From: Dirofilaria immitis
Lineage: Eukaryota > Nematoda > Chromadorea > Rhabditida > Onchocercidae
Length of the DNA stretch: 64,000 bases
Reading direction: 5' to 3'
NCBI GenBank assembly: GCA_024305405.1
Contig: JAKNDB010000068.1
Span: 7,431,501-7,495,500 of the forward strand
In this document: positions 1 through 12,420 of the stretch, piece after piece
How positions within the stretch are numbered: the first letter of the stretch is position 1
How the letters are laid out: the number at the start of each line of letters is the position of its first letter
Program-made: the position numbers and the translations under genes
The notes under the pieces: model-generated
Told to the model about the DNA's origin: nothing
What the model saw: the letters and a program-made list of their open reading frames with translations, nothing else
Databases searched by the model: none

Positions 1-479
1 CTATTAAATGCTATTGTTTTCCTTAAATGTTATGTAATTTAAGAAAGTATATTTGATATTTCATTTGAATGAGTTTATAGATAAGTGAACATAAAATCAT
101 CTATCAAAGGGTTCCTGTTTGTGCAATAAATCCAAGTAATTTTGGTTTATTGAGAAATTATTCTTAAGTCACAAACAAGCAGATAATTTGGCTAAAAGTT
201 CCTGCGAATATGCAGAAAATGTATATGACTAACTTAGTTAATGACGTTATATTGATAAGAGTAGTAGACCCTTCAACTCTATTTTGTAGCAATGATACCT
301 GGATTGATCATTCTTTTATAAACAAAAAGATTATTGACAAGTGTTTATTACGAATATAATAAGAATAAGAATTATATACACTAGAATTCACTGCATATAA
401 TAATAGAATGAAGTTTTAATTAATGAAGAATTGATATATATGATAAATTAATATAATATCGATTTTAGAGAATTATACG
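1..479. other. AT-rich sequence, nothing recognised
   Basis: No ORF, repeat or RNA gene that I can support. The base composition is that of the intergenic DNA elsewhere in the window. Confidence 0.5.
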
Positions 480-3400
480 ATACTGTTATAAAGCGATGGA
501 GCGTGCTCGAAAATATGATCACGTCAATCTAAGTGAAAGCCAGTTTAATGAAGTACAACAGTATTGCGGCATGATTAAAAACATTTTTTTTTTTTTTTTT
601 TTTGCGATGTTAACGATCAACAGTGAATGAGGATAAGGATCATTATGCAAACAGTAATATTATCAACGATGATGATAAGTCGAGAGTGCGAATTAGCAAT
701 CAGTAGCAACTTCCTGTTGCAGCTACTGTCAATTTTCCAAAATATGATTCTGACAATCTTTTGATATCTTACTTCGCACTGCGACGTATCAAAGATGGCT
801 CCGCCATTTTAGCAGAATATGGACAACTCACTACAGAAAAACTTTAATCTGTGAAAAGATATGCCAGAAACGATTGCGTACCAGTGATTTTGTAATTAAA
901 ACTTCTCGAAAAAGCTAAAATATGAAAAATCTACAAACTCTGTGACAATATTAGTTGAATTCGAAGCTGTTTTGTTAGCACGAAATGCAGTTGGTAGTAA
1001 AATTCGTCGTTGCAAATTCAACTCATGATCTCATCTATTGGGATTTTATTTCATCTGATAAGTAAAAATTTTAAATTTCTAAGACCAAGTGATCTGAAAT
1101 CAAATCGAAATTTGAAAACTTTAAAATCAACGAATACTCGATATTATGAACCAAAATTTAAATTATCCGGTATCTGCGCTATTACCGAGAATTTGGATAA
1201 TCTAGAACGTATCCTGAGACTTTAAATTCATCTGATTTTATTTACCAAATTTTTGATTTCAGCCTAGATTCTACTGAATCTCAGTCTTGCGCAAATCAGA
1301 AGGAAGATAAAATGGCATCAGAAAAAATTGCTGGGCATGCACTATTTTCTAGATCATTTCAAATTGCTAGTGCGAATTATTGTTAGAGGTGAGGATTGTT
1401 GATTGATGTTAAGTCGATTCTAGCTCGACTTTCTTGTCTCCTCAAGACGAGATTTCTGAGATAGAATCCAAAGACACTGAACGAGCTATTAAATATATTA
1501 AAGCAAACATAATTTGGCTAAAGCTAGAATCTTACGCAAATGAATTTGTTGAAAAATTATTCATTCGGTAAAAGAGGTGAATGAAGAATATTTACGACGA
1601 AACTCGAAGCCAGTTCAAATAACAGATACTATAACATCAACAATCCTCACCTCTAACAATTGCCCACTTCTAAAACAAGAATCTATTGTAATGTATGGAG
1701 GAATTGAAACAGAATCGGATAGAGTGAACAAAAAGAAAATTAATTCGTATGAGAAGAATTTTAAGGGAAAATATTGACCAAGGGACTGATGTTATTATTG
1801 AATTTTTAGCGAAAACAACTGCCACAAGGGTTACCACTGATGCCAATTTCGATGATACGTTAGGACAGAATAAATACAACGGAAAAAGAATATCGCACGG
1901 GACGGTAAATAATTTCATTTTGTCTTTTTCTAAAAAGCTAGTAATCTCAATTGACCTCTTAAGCATCCTATTAGTGCAGTTTCTATGAAAGAATATGGTG
2001 CATTGTTTATATTGTTTTTCAAAATTTCTGATCTATGCATCTGATTGTGCAAACAATTACGTATTTAACTATGATAATTTATTATTAATTTATAAATTTG
2101 TGAAAGATGACTTAAAAAAGAAATGACGTGACAAAAATATGAAATTGCAGCAATGATGATTTAACAAATTCTCGACCAAAAAAATTAGTCAACTTTCTTT
2201 TCCCATGTTTCCCACTATAAATAATTTGTTGAATATTTATGTCATTAACCAATATATAATTTCATACTCTTGTTAATATTGTCACTACTCATTAGTGCTA
2301 AAATCCGTAAAAAGTGTGATTGATATCAAACTTTTCTAGACAAGCAATCAGCCTTAATAAGTAGAATGACAAATGAAGTAAATAAAGCGCGAAAGAACCC
2401 AGCGTTATGCAATTAACAAGCGTAAATTTTGGCAGAGTATCTTTTGCAATTTCTCATTAAACTAGTAAATTTATTTGATTAGTACTATTGCAGATTGTTG
2501 TCAAAGATTACGCGGAAATGGATTTAAGTCATGATTACAAGCCTTCATAATTTGCAGCAAATACCTGAAAGCATTACCAATTCTGATCTGATATATCACA
2601 TTCGAAACACATCAACTGTAGTGACATCAGAAACTGTTGCAACTATTGGCCTCTCAATTTTAGTTGACTTAAACAATAAATCAACTTAGAAGAAAAATGG
2701 GAAGTAAGATAGAAGAAAAATGAAAAGAATTCATTCAACAGCCGATACACAGGAGGAATTAAATAAAGGAAGGGAAAAATGTATAAGTTGCTTGATGGTG
2801 AAAGTAAAGTTGAGACTTACATTGTACGAAATCACCTCAATAAGAACAATAAAGTAATCATCAGAGAAGAAAATAGTGAAAAATTTAAGGAAGTTTCGAA
2901 AACGTTTCAGAAATTGAAATCAGGCAAACAACAGCAATTATCAATAGCAATCATATCATTGCTGCGAAATTCGTCCCCAGCAGATATAAAATGAAGCTGG
3001 TTTGGATTACATATTAGAGAAACCGGATGCCGCAAAGGAGAAATACAGTATCATTGAGAGTAAGTTCCTTATCAGCAATGGAAGTATGTTCTCCGGAACA
3101 ACTGTAAACGTTGCTGATAAAGACGTATTCAACACTATAGGGACGAGCGCCAAAATTGTTTCGTCAGCTGTAACAATTCAAGCTGCACATGTATTTCAAC
3201 TGAATATGTTTTGATGACTTCAACTCTCATCGAATTATAATGCATCGATACAAAAGTTGAATCATATTTCTGAGATAAATGCCTTTGATGGAAATCATTC
3301 CAGATGTGATTGAAAATTTATTTGAAATTTCGAAAAGTCCAATACAAATGAAATAAAATCCCGAAGCGAATCCTTGAGTAAAGAAACGCTTTCTGAAAAA

Positions 3401-4780
3401 TACGCGAAGTTTGAACCCTCACCATGTAGGTTGCGAAGAATTCCTGAAATTGATGGAGTGCCCTTATCTACAAAACAATTGCTGTCAAAATCCAGATTGC
3501 TACTTCAACTGCTTCCGGTTAATTCGACGATTCTGAATCAAATAAAGCATCATGAGTGCATTTCTGATTCAAAGAAAAGGACACAAGACATAACTGAAGA
3601 AATAAATGCAGAGGAATCTTGAAACAGTGTATTCCAGTTCTAGACAAGCCGAATTAAAGATTGTTGGATTAACCGATGTTAGCAAGCCCAAACAGAATTT
3701 ATTGCAGAACCGGGTTTCTACCAGCGAGGCCAGGTCTTGCTGACGCCCGACGTAATATCTTCGACATGTTCATTATCAAAGTTATTAAAATTAATTCAGG
3801 AATTAATACTATACCGAAAACTGATCATAAAGTAATAAACGAATCTCAAACCAATAAATATATCTCATCGGAACAAAAAAATTGGAGGGGACAGCGGTGA
3901 GCTAAAATCGAAACCAATCTTGAAAGAAACTTTTGGTAAGACGTACTCCCTTTTATTAAAAATAACAGTAGACATCATCAAATAGAAGAGATGTGGCTAA
4001 ATTCACTGTGTCCGATGCTTAAACAAGAAGTGAATAAACCAACAGCTATTTCTTCAAAACCATCGTTGTCGATTAGATCTAAGCATTTATTAATGGAAGA
4101 AGAGCATATCGAAACCAAAATATTGCAACCACAATTTCAGTGCAGTGCTTCTGAAACCTGCTTTACCCTTTCAAACTATGATAATAAGAATTCTGATTTC
4201 ACTGCATCAGAGATCTGCCAGGCTAGTAGTTCACAACAAACCGAACTGCTCGATATATTTGAGCCTATTACTGAAAAAAAGATACCAGAATTCAAAAAGT
4301 CATTACAAAATATATATCGGAATGATGCAGTAGACAAGGTAGATAAGGAACAACAAACGAGAAGTAAAGTCTCTTCCAGGAATATTTGGAATTCAGAAAA
4401 TAAATAAGTTTATGTTGCTTAAGGAGAAGTACTAAATAAAAGATGAAACTACTGTTGCATATAACTAAACAAATTAAAAATTAGAATTTCTTCGCTGAAG
4501 ATTTCCTCTTTTCGATTACTTTCACATAGAAAGGAAAGCAAAGAACGAATGAGTGATGATCAGATGAGAGGAATTTCTTCTGCATCAACAGAAGTTATCG
4601 GAATTCTACATTTTGAGCAAAAGCAGATTTTGATAGGCGGCTTTCAGTCAGGAAGAATCGCCATGGAGAAATGCCATCGTTATCGTAAAAAATGCAATCT
4701 TAAAATCCGAGAGCAAATTATAGTTATCGAGACACTTAGCCGGAGATTCACAAATTTCTTCTAGGCTAAAATAAGTGGTA
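480..4780 (+). pseudogene. Coding-like region broken into many short ORFs, product unknown
   Basis: On the plus strand a chain of partly overlapping short open frames covers this stretch (1010-1225, 1577-1777, 1749-1988, 2779-2994, 3002-3214, 3374-3622, 3676-3900, 3991-4407, 4549-4764). It is less AT-rich than neighbouring DNA, and the translations are polar, rich in Lys, Glu, Ser and Thr, as in a disordered coding sequence. Stops and frame changes separate the pieces, and I see no convincing donor/acceptor pairs at the breaks. No reverse transcriptase, integrase, protease or transposase motif is visible. It could be a decayed gene or retroelement gag-like region, or a large fast-evolving exon whose frame is lost through the homopolymer errors seen elsewhere in this window. 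The simple number of breaks favours decay. Confidence 0.35.
584..603. repeat. Poly-T tract of 20 bases
   Basis: An uninterrupted run of 20 T, the longest homopolymer I noticed. It could be the A-tail of a minus-strand retroposed copy, but no matching target-site duplication was recognised. Confidence 0.8.
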
Positions 4781-5492
4781 GCGAGAAGCCAAATTTCAAT
4801 TTTATCATCAAAAATAGAGGTAACAACGATACTATCCTTATTAATAGTCGAGAAAATGTAAACATTTCTTGAAATTCGCCAGAGAAACTATCTTATGGAT
4901 ATTATGAATAGCGCTACTGCTAATTTATTATCAGCAAAAATAACTTAATTTTGTTCGATATAAATCTTGTGGGTAGGCGATATTATCAATCCTCTCTTGA
5001 TGAGAGAGTAAAATGAAATGATTCTTTCCTTTATAATTGAGGAATAGTGTCATCGATGGATACTGATTTTTTGTTTCTATGTAACTACGTGATAAATTTT
5101 TCTAATAATTTGGGAAGGAACTCGTTACCTTTAATATATTTGCACAATATAAATTCCCGAAATCTCTGATTTGTCACATCTGATTCTGATTGTACTGTGT
5201 GAAACATCTGATTGTACTGTGTGAATTTTGTAAATTCTAACTTTCCAGTACTACTTCTAATTTGATAACTAGCAGCGATGACTAAATAATGTGTTCAGTA
5301 ATAGTAACAATTTCAAACTTCGAGAATTAGGTCACGGATATATTTCATATGTGGAAAAACTCTTTAATCAATATATAGAAAAATAAAGACAAAAAAATAA
5401 GATAACATCTGCAAACTGTTTATGTCACTTGAAAATATATAAATAAAAGCTTTTTAAAATGAAGAAAAAAATGAAATTGGTCATTTAGAATT
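4781..5492. other. Intergenic, only a short tandem repeat
   Basis: AT-rich with no supported gene. It contains the 19-base direct repeat listed separately. Confidence 0.5.
5185..5225. repeat. Two direct copies of a 19-base unit
   Basis: TCTGATTGTACTGTGTGAA occurs at 5185-5203 and again, identical, at 5207-5225, with three bases between. It is a simple local duplication with no evident function. Confidence 0.85.
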
Positions 5493-5773
5493 TCATTTTT
5501 GATCATCTAAAATAAATAAATTAATTATTTGAAAGTTCAGTCGACGATGAAGGATCTATGCAAAATAATAGAAAACAAACGAATGCTGGTATTTCTCATG
5601 TAACTAGATGATAACTTACTTATAGTTGGAACATAAGCTGAAATATCTGACAGCTGCATGACATCGTCAAATTCATTAGGTTCATAATTATGAAGAAATT
5701 TGCTGGCTAAGATTTGAGAATTAAAAGGAAGTACCGCTTTTCGCAATCCTCTTGCAATGATTTTCAGATTCAT
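5493..5773 (-). CDS. Possible small two-exon gene, 55 aa, basic N-terminus
   Basis: A candidate only. Exon 1 (5620-5773) starts with ATG 18 bases after an acceptor-like TTTAG, as expected for a trans-spliced leader site, and ends at a strong donor GTAAGTTA in phase 1. A TTTTAG acceptor at 5507-5509 opens exon 2 (5493-5506), which adds Asn-Asp-Gln-Lys and a stop. The predicted protein begins MNLKIIARGLRKAVLPF, positively charged and amphipathic like a mitochondrial targeting sequence, then turns acidic (NYEPNEFDDV). I do not recognise the family. Exon 2 is so short that a different downstream exon is possible. It is divergent from the DARS gene, with about 1 kb between the two starts. Confidence 0.35.
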
Positions 5774-6774
5774 TAGATTAGCTTTTTACTCCTAAATTGA
5801 TGTTATTCCTGATAGAAAAATTGAAAAAGTTGATGACTAGTACTGGGTTTCACCAGAAAAAATCGAGAAGTAGAAAGAGAAGCGTCGTGAACTTGCCAAT
5901 GTTATATTTGTGTACATTCAAGTTTTCCTATCAATGAATGTTCACTGGTAACTGTAATTAGTGCTGAAGAAATTATTAGAGTGAGAAAGAGAATGAATGT
6001 TTCACCTTAACTTTTCGAGATAATTCGTTTTTTCAGCCTCTTTCATAATCATTGTACCAATGTGTATCATTCATATGTATCTCGAAAGCATTGTTCTCAT
6101 TGCAAAATTCACTAAGAATAATATAGGGTCATTGCACTTTTGGATGTATTCCATACGTCATGAAAACTGAAATGATAAATGCTTCATTTTTAAGGGCTCT
6201 GCGTATACTTCAAAGGTGGGAAAATAATGAAAAGCAATCCAATCATGTGGGAGTATCAGTTAAAAACGGAAAAGATAGAGCCGAAATCGTTTCTACCACC
6301 CCAGATCCAGGCCAATGTTTCAAGATGGCACTACGATTGATTCAGAGTAACTTCCTTCTACTCTCCAGTACGAAGGACAGACTGACGATCGATAGTATTC
6401 ATCACATCCTTCCCTAATTCTCTTAGTATTTCGTGTTCAACATTCTCTCCCGACTAGCAATAATTGTCTCAACAAACACAACGACGCTTGCACTCACCTC
6501 TTAATACGACGCGAGCTGAATTACATTTTTCATAGTGACCCAGTATGACAGCCGTCCTATCTCCATCCATTTCATCATTACTGTTTCTCGAGGGTGCGAT
6601 TTTTAGCGGTAGATGAGTGGGTCGTGATATTTGTCTCTTTCACTCTATGTTCGGGTTTTCATAGAAGAATCGACTGATTTTCGTAGGAGAATGGATTGAT
6701 CGGTTGAATGAATCGGTATATATCGATTTGTTCCTATATATTGTCGTAATATCTTACATGTAAATAAACAGTTT
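5774..6774. other. Intergenic region upstream of DARS
   Basis: About 1 kb between two divergent starts, so it probably carries both promoters. An open frame at 6160-6417 (plus) has no splice or family support and is not called a gene. The last 100 bases are richer in GC than average. Confidence 0.45.
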
Positions 6775-6777
6775 CAG
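6775..6777 (+). promoter_or_regulatory. Probable trans-splice acceptor of DARS
   Basis: GTTTCAG ends at 6777, 14 bases before the DARS ATG at 6792, with no upstream coding exon. This is the usual position of a spliced-leader site in nematodes. Confidence 0.5.
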
Positions 6778-6791
6778 AATATTGACCTAGT

Positions 6792-9700
6792 ATGACGACT
6801 GAAGATGGAGCGAGTACAAATGGAGCTGATGAAGAAAGGAAACTGTCGAAAAAGAAATAAACAAATTGGCAAAGCAACAAAAGAAACTAGAAAAGAAGGC
6901 CGAAGTTATTATTGATATTACCTTTCTTGTTCTTTCTTTTATGTGAGATATTATGCTAACTTTAAATATAACTTCGCTAACAGTAAGAAGTTTAGCATAC
7001 ATCTGTGCATGTAGAAGAAAACGAGAAAGAAATGGAAGATATTTCGGAAGGTTGCTATGGTACGTATGGAATTATACAATCAGCTGATTGGAAAAAATTG
7101 GATTTCGTTGACGTTAAAGACGTTTTGCTGAACTTAGAAGGGCAGGAGGTGAGTGTTGACAAAAATTTTTGATCAGTGCATGATGTGAGAATATTGTGCT
7201 TAAAAGTCGGTGGTGTAGGGCGATATGTGTTATAAGGTCTCGTATATGCTGCACTTGTATCGCAGTTGTAGTTTTATATAAAGCTCTAAAGTTTGGAATT
7301 GTGGATACCGTTACAAAATGCCTGAAGGAAGTTAAAGATTCAAATCAATTTATTTAAACATAGCCGTGGCGAAATTATATGAACTAGAATAAATTTCAAA
7401 TAAGTGGATAACTCCACCGCTCTGAAAATGCATTGTAAGATAATGGAACGTGAAATAAGATTTGATATTGCAAATTTCCTCATTTATTGAATCTTACCGC
7501 CGTTAGTTGGAGGATGCTTTTGGACGATGCACCAATTTCGTGCCAAAAAGTATTTCTTAATTTTACGAGTTTAATTATGGAATTTTCCAGATTTGGATTC
7601 GGGGCCGTTTGCACACATCAAGGATAAAAGGGAAGACATGTTTCATTATTATTCGTCAGCAAATGCATTCTATACAGGGAATGCTGTTCGTTGGCAAAGA
7701 GATTAGCAAACAAATGTTGAAATTTGTTGGAAACATCTCAAAAGTAACATTTTCTCGACCGAATAAAATTTTCCTTACATTCATTAATAGGTGAGATTTC
7801 TCAATTTTTAAACTCTCTAGGAATCAATTATTGATATTCGAGGCATCGTAAGAAAAGTGGAGCAAGAAATCATCAGTTGTACACAAAGGAAGTCGAATTA
7901 CATATTACGCAGTTGTTCGTTGTTAGCGCAGCAGAATCACGCTTACCATTGCAAATTGAAGATGCCGCTCGAATTAAAGAGGATGGCAAAAGTACTGAAG
8001 ATTCATCTTTGTCTATAGTGAATCTCGACACGCGTCTAGATAACAGGTTCTTTTCAATTTGGATGCAAGCTGGCAGCCGATCATAATAATAATAATGAAA
8101 AAACGATTGCTATGATGTAATACTTGATCTATGATTTAATATTTGATCTTTGACACTTGACTGGTTGTTCTATTACTCGTTTTATTGTATATGCGTTCTT
8201 TTCGTTATGGAGAGCGGGATTATTTAACTAGGTAGTTTTCATTACTCTAAAAAATGCAATATAGAGAAATGAAATAAAGTTTAGCGTCGCAAAACTTCTC
8301 ATCCTTTAAATCTTGATATAGTTAGTAAAGAATGTTTTTTTACAGTTACGATTCATAATAAGAATAAAGCACGAATTAATGCTACAAAATTTTTCAATAT
8401 TAAGAGTATTGGATCTTCGTACGCAGACAAGTCATGCTATTTTCGCAATCCAAGATGGCGTTTGCGAGTTGTTCCGAAAAACTTTAAAGAAGCGTAGTTT
8501 TATGGAAATACATACGCCGAAAATCATATCTGCAGCGAGCGAAGGAGGCGCAAATGTTTTGAGGCTATCATTATTCCTTCTCTTCATAATTCCTTACTTG
8601 TTCGGTAAAGTATATAATCTTTTTTCCAGGTATCTTATTTTAAAGGCTCTGCATACCTTGCTCAGTCACCGCAGTTATATAAGCAAATGGCAATCGCTGC
8701 AGATTTCGACAAAGTAAGGGATTTCCAGAAACAGACCTTAATGTTATTCCTAATTTATTTTTAAAAATCTATAGCTCATACTATTTCATAATTTTTTTGC
8801 AGGTTTTCACTATTGGTGCTGTTTTTCGTGCAGAAGACAGCAATACTCATCGACACTTAACAGAATTTGTTGGCCTTGATATTGAAATGGCGTTTAAGTT
8901 CCATTATCATGAGGTTAATTTTATCATATTTACGTGGAGATATTTAATGAGTCAGGTGGAAAAAACAGAATGACAAATTCTTTATTCGAAATCCTCTTTA
9001 AAGCTGAATTTTAGGTTCTTGAAACGATTGGTGCTGTTCTCATTGATATATTCAAAGATTTGCAAGCGAAATTTAAGCATGAAATCGAGACAGTTGGCAA
9101 GCAGTACCCTTGTGAACCATTCGAATTCGTTGAGCCTGCTCTTATACTCAAGTTTGTTATGCTGTTGTGATGAATGATATTTTTAGACTTGATTTTTTCA
9201 TATTGTGGAAATTAAATTTTATGCTTTTATTCTTATTGTTGTTTCATTTCGATTAATAAAACGTACGAAAATGCTAAATTATAATTTTTCATATATTTTT
9301 ACATACATTTCAGATATGCGGATGCAATCAAGCTATTACGAGAAAATGGTATCGAAATAGGAGATGAAGATGATTTAAGCACTCCGGTAGAAAAATTTCT
9401 AGGCAGATTGGTGAAAGAAAAATATCAGACCGATTTTTACATACTCGACAGATACCCGCTCGCAATTCGTCCGTTTTATACTATGCCGGATGCGAATGAT
9501 CCAAAATATTCCAACAGTTACGATATGTTTATGCGAGGTGAGATGTATCTCAGTTATTGTTCGTTTTGTTTAAACTCGAATGACCAATATATGCGACTTT
9601 TGACTTCTGTAATAATCGCTGTTGTTGATTGCCTTAATGTTGTATTTCCATTCATAGCGACGTATGTAGTCTCGTTGACTATCATGTAATTTCACTGATT

Positions 9701-10201
9701 TTGAAACAAATTTTTGAAGCGTAGATGGACCATTTTCAATTTCGTCAATGATATTTATTGTATATGTTTTTATTATTAAGGCTACGAAAAAAAATACATA
9801 TTTCTAACTGACTGTATGGGGAGGTTCAACTGTACTGGCACAGTTTAATAAGGATTTTATGCGAAAAATTTTTCATGATTACAATTTCAGGTGAAGAAAT
9901 ATTATCAGGCGCTCAGCGAATCCATGATGCATCTTTATTAACTGAAAGAGCTAAACATCACCAAATTGATTTGGAAAAGATTCGAGCTTATATCGACTCG
10001 TTCAAGTATGGCTGTCCGCCACATGCAGGAGGTGGCATCGGTATGTAATTTGTTTTTGATAATATTTGATCTGTTTTCAAATCTTCAGAGTGCTATCTCT
10101 AAATTTCAGGATTAGAACGTGTAACAATGCTGTTTCTTGGACTTGGGAATGTCCGTCTGGCATCTCTTTTCCCGCGTGACCCGAAAAGGTTAACACCGTA
10201 A
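6792..10201 (+). CDS. DARS1: Cytosolic aspartyl-tRNA synthetase (class IIb)
   Basis: Charges tRNA-Asp with aspartate in the cytosol. Eleven exons: 6792-6904, 6996-7148, 7591-7743, 7821-8046, 8405-8563, 8630-8713, 8803-8913, 9015-9151, 9314-9537, 9891-10040, 10110-10201. A Lys-rich leader ([16 protein letters not shown]) precedes the OB-fold anticodon domain (exons 3-4). The class II core has motif 2 ([15 protein letters not shown], exon 7) and motif 3 (GGGIGLERV, across exons 10-11). The product is about 534 aa, slightly longer than the human protein, with the familiar C-terminus [10 protein letters not shown]. As written, the frame breaks three times, each repaired by one base in a run: A at 6849-6853, A at 7885-7887, T at 8557-8560. 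With these the total is exactly divisible by three and all intron phases agree. The exon 5 donor appears to be GC; its acceptor is TTAAG. Confidence 0.95.
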
Positions 10202-11229
10202 AATAAATTTACTATTTTTGGTTGCACATTATATACTATATTTTTGGATTTTGTTTACTGCACCTATTCTTTTTTAATGTTTGTTATTTCTGTCGGTAGT
10301 TTGCAGTTTCATTCATTATAATTCACAATGTATAATTTTTATTGGTAATAATGTTTCGTTACTTCTCTAACTCATTATTGTTATTAATTTTCATATAAGA
10401 ATACGTCGTTATTTGCGAAATCACTACGACTCAAAACATTTTCTAAAATATGAAGAAAATGATTTAGAAAAAAGGAGGAAAATTAGACTAATGTTCCTTT
10501 TATGTTTTGACTTCCTTTTGCTGCCGCACTTCTAAATTATAAACAGTTGCCATAGTTAAATGTCTTAGGTGCATTATTGTTGGGGATAATTAAAACGTAA
10601 AATAATAGACTTTGATTTTGAGTTTAGTAGTGCAGCGTTACTAAATTAAGAAGTTTATTTAGACAGTATTTTTTAGTCTCTTAGATATATTGCAAAAAAG
10701 ACCACAGGAACAATCTTGATAGTATTGGGGAGGAATATCACAAATAAATAAGCCAGGATAACGGAAATCTTTACTCTTTCCTCCAAATATTGCTAAGAAT
10801 TATTTCCTAAATAATGTGGGAAGAAGACTAACATTTCAGAACAGAACTCCAATCAGGAACTAAGACTAAATGGAAATTGAGGCATTTTTATTGCATTTCA
10901 TAACATCATTGTTAATTAATCTAGTAAATGAATTTAAATGGTAGAAGGCCATCCTTGCATTTTGGTGAGAGTGTTATAAATCAAAATAGTTTACATTATC
11001 ATTACCTCCATCATATTCTTCGAAGAAATGAGGTCCAAATAGTACGAACAATTCTGGATAAATAATCGAGATTTTTTCATCGAAGGTATTCCTACAAATT
11101 TTTATTGATCATATCTTCGAAATTTTTTAAGAATCTTTTCTTCAATCAAGATTCCATTCCATGAAGAAAAAGTTTGATGAAAAAACAAAGCTATTTCCAT
11201 ATAGACAAATTTTAGATGAAAAACCTCGA
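10202..11229. other. Intergenic downstream of DARS
   Basis: AT-rich with no ORF or repeat that I can support. It separates two convergent transcription units, if the minus-strand candidate at 11.2-12.4 kb is real. Confidence 0.45.
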
Positions 11230-12420
11230 CTATCCTGTAGCGATTGCCTTTTGCTTTGCTGCCATGAATCCAATAATTGAAAGAGCGGTAAGCACGATTG
11301 GTAAATGTGAATATATTCTCGAGCTAGCTCGGACATACTTCTGAATGCTGGGCTAATACGTTTAATATCTGAAAAAGAAAATGTGCTTATAGATGTCGTC
11401 CTGGGATTGAAGAGCGAAAGATGTATAAATAGATAAGGAATAACTCTAAATCAATTTCAATCAATCTTTTGGCTATAGAACCTAGAAACCTAGAAGCATA
11501 ATGAAGACAGTATAAATAACGTATTAGTTTCAACCCCAAGCACTATGAATTACTTCATGTTGTATGGTAGACGTCACTGGCAAATAACTACGATTCCTTT
11601 TACTGATGATAAACACTTTTATTCAGTGAACATCTGAGATACTTCAGCAACTTTCTAAAAATGTGTCCATGGGAAGGTTATTTCTCTATCAAGCAGACAC
11701 TAGTAAGTGTTAAATGTTATGTAATGCATTCCAAACTGCTCGTCTTTTGGATTGCTTTGTGTGGGCGCAGTTTTCGTTTAAAACATTTTTGGCTTCACGG
11801 CAACAATATGCGTAGTTGCAATTTTTCAGGCACATATGAAAACAAAGATTCAAAGTAAACATATCAAGTAAAAGATGAGGAAGCAAAGAAAATTCAATAT
11901 ACCATATTTAATTAACATGAAAGTAACATGAAAAGGATCATGCAAATTTTGCTTGGACGTTCCATATTTAAATTTATGAATAAGATTCTGAACACTAACT
12001 CAATAATTCTAATATACCTGCCAAACAGGAATATGGCAATTAGTCTGCAGTGACTGCAAGTAGCTGCAGTGACCATAAAACTTTACATTCCTTCTAGCAA
12101 ATGATAGAATATAGTTTTTCCTGAAAAAAAAAAGCACTAATGTTACTGCGAACAATCTGATTCTTGGGTAACTTAGTCGAATATATCGTTCTTCATCAAA
12201 CGATAGTCTACCATAAACAATCACATAATTGAAGTGTATAAATAAATCCAAATAATCTTTAATGCTGCAAGGGTGAACAGCCTTACAGTTATTATCGTTC
12301 ACTAACTCGTCGTTCAATATCAGCGATTGTCATCCGATAGAAGCGTTCCATAATATTCGAAGTGATACATGTTCTTTGAAGTTGATACACTGCAGTTCCA
12401 GCTAGGCGCTTCATCCATTT
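11230..12420 (-). CDS. Candidate multi-exon gene, unrecognised, with a C-terminal hydrophobic segment
   Basis: Three minus-strand pieces have good codon character and splice signals in compatible phase 0. 12307-12420 follows an ATCAG acceptor, encodes 38 residues including RLAGTAVYQLQ and MERFYRMTIADIERR, and ends at donor GTTAGTG. A short exon at about 12018-12053 lies between two CAGs and a GTATAT donor. 11230-11340 follows CATTCAG and encodes 36 residues with a membrane-like stretch (LPIVLTALSIIGFMAAK) and a stop. A further Cys-containing open stretch lies at about 11720-11920. I cannot name the family, and the 5' end (above 12420) and the order of internal exons are uncertain. It may be a real small membrane or tail-anchored protein, or a decayed one. 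Confidence 0.3.

Noticed and set aside
1670..1966. 98-residue minus-strand ORF
   Set aside because: It is antisense to the coding-like plus frames of the broken region, with no independent support.
480..4780. An active retrotransposon
   Set aside because: No reverse transcriptase, RNase H, integrase or protease motifs, no long terminal repeats and no intact long ORF.
6160..6417. 85-residue plus-strand ORF upstream of DARS
   Set aside because: No splice signals and no recognisable similarity; it lies in the likely promoter region.
6792..10201. DARS as a pseudogene because of three frame breaks
   Set aside because: All splice sites and catalytic motifs are intact, each break is one base in a run, and the same error type occurs in unrelated genes here.
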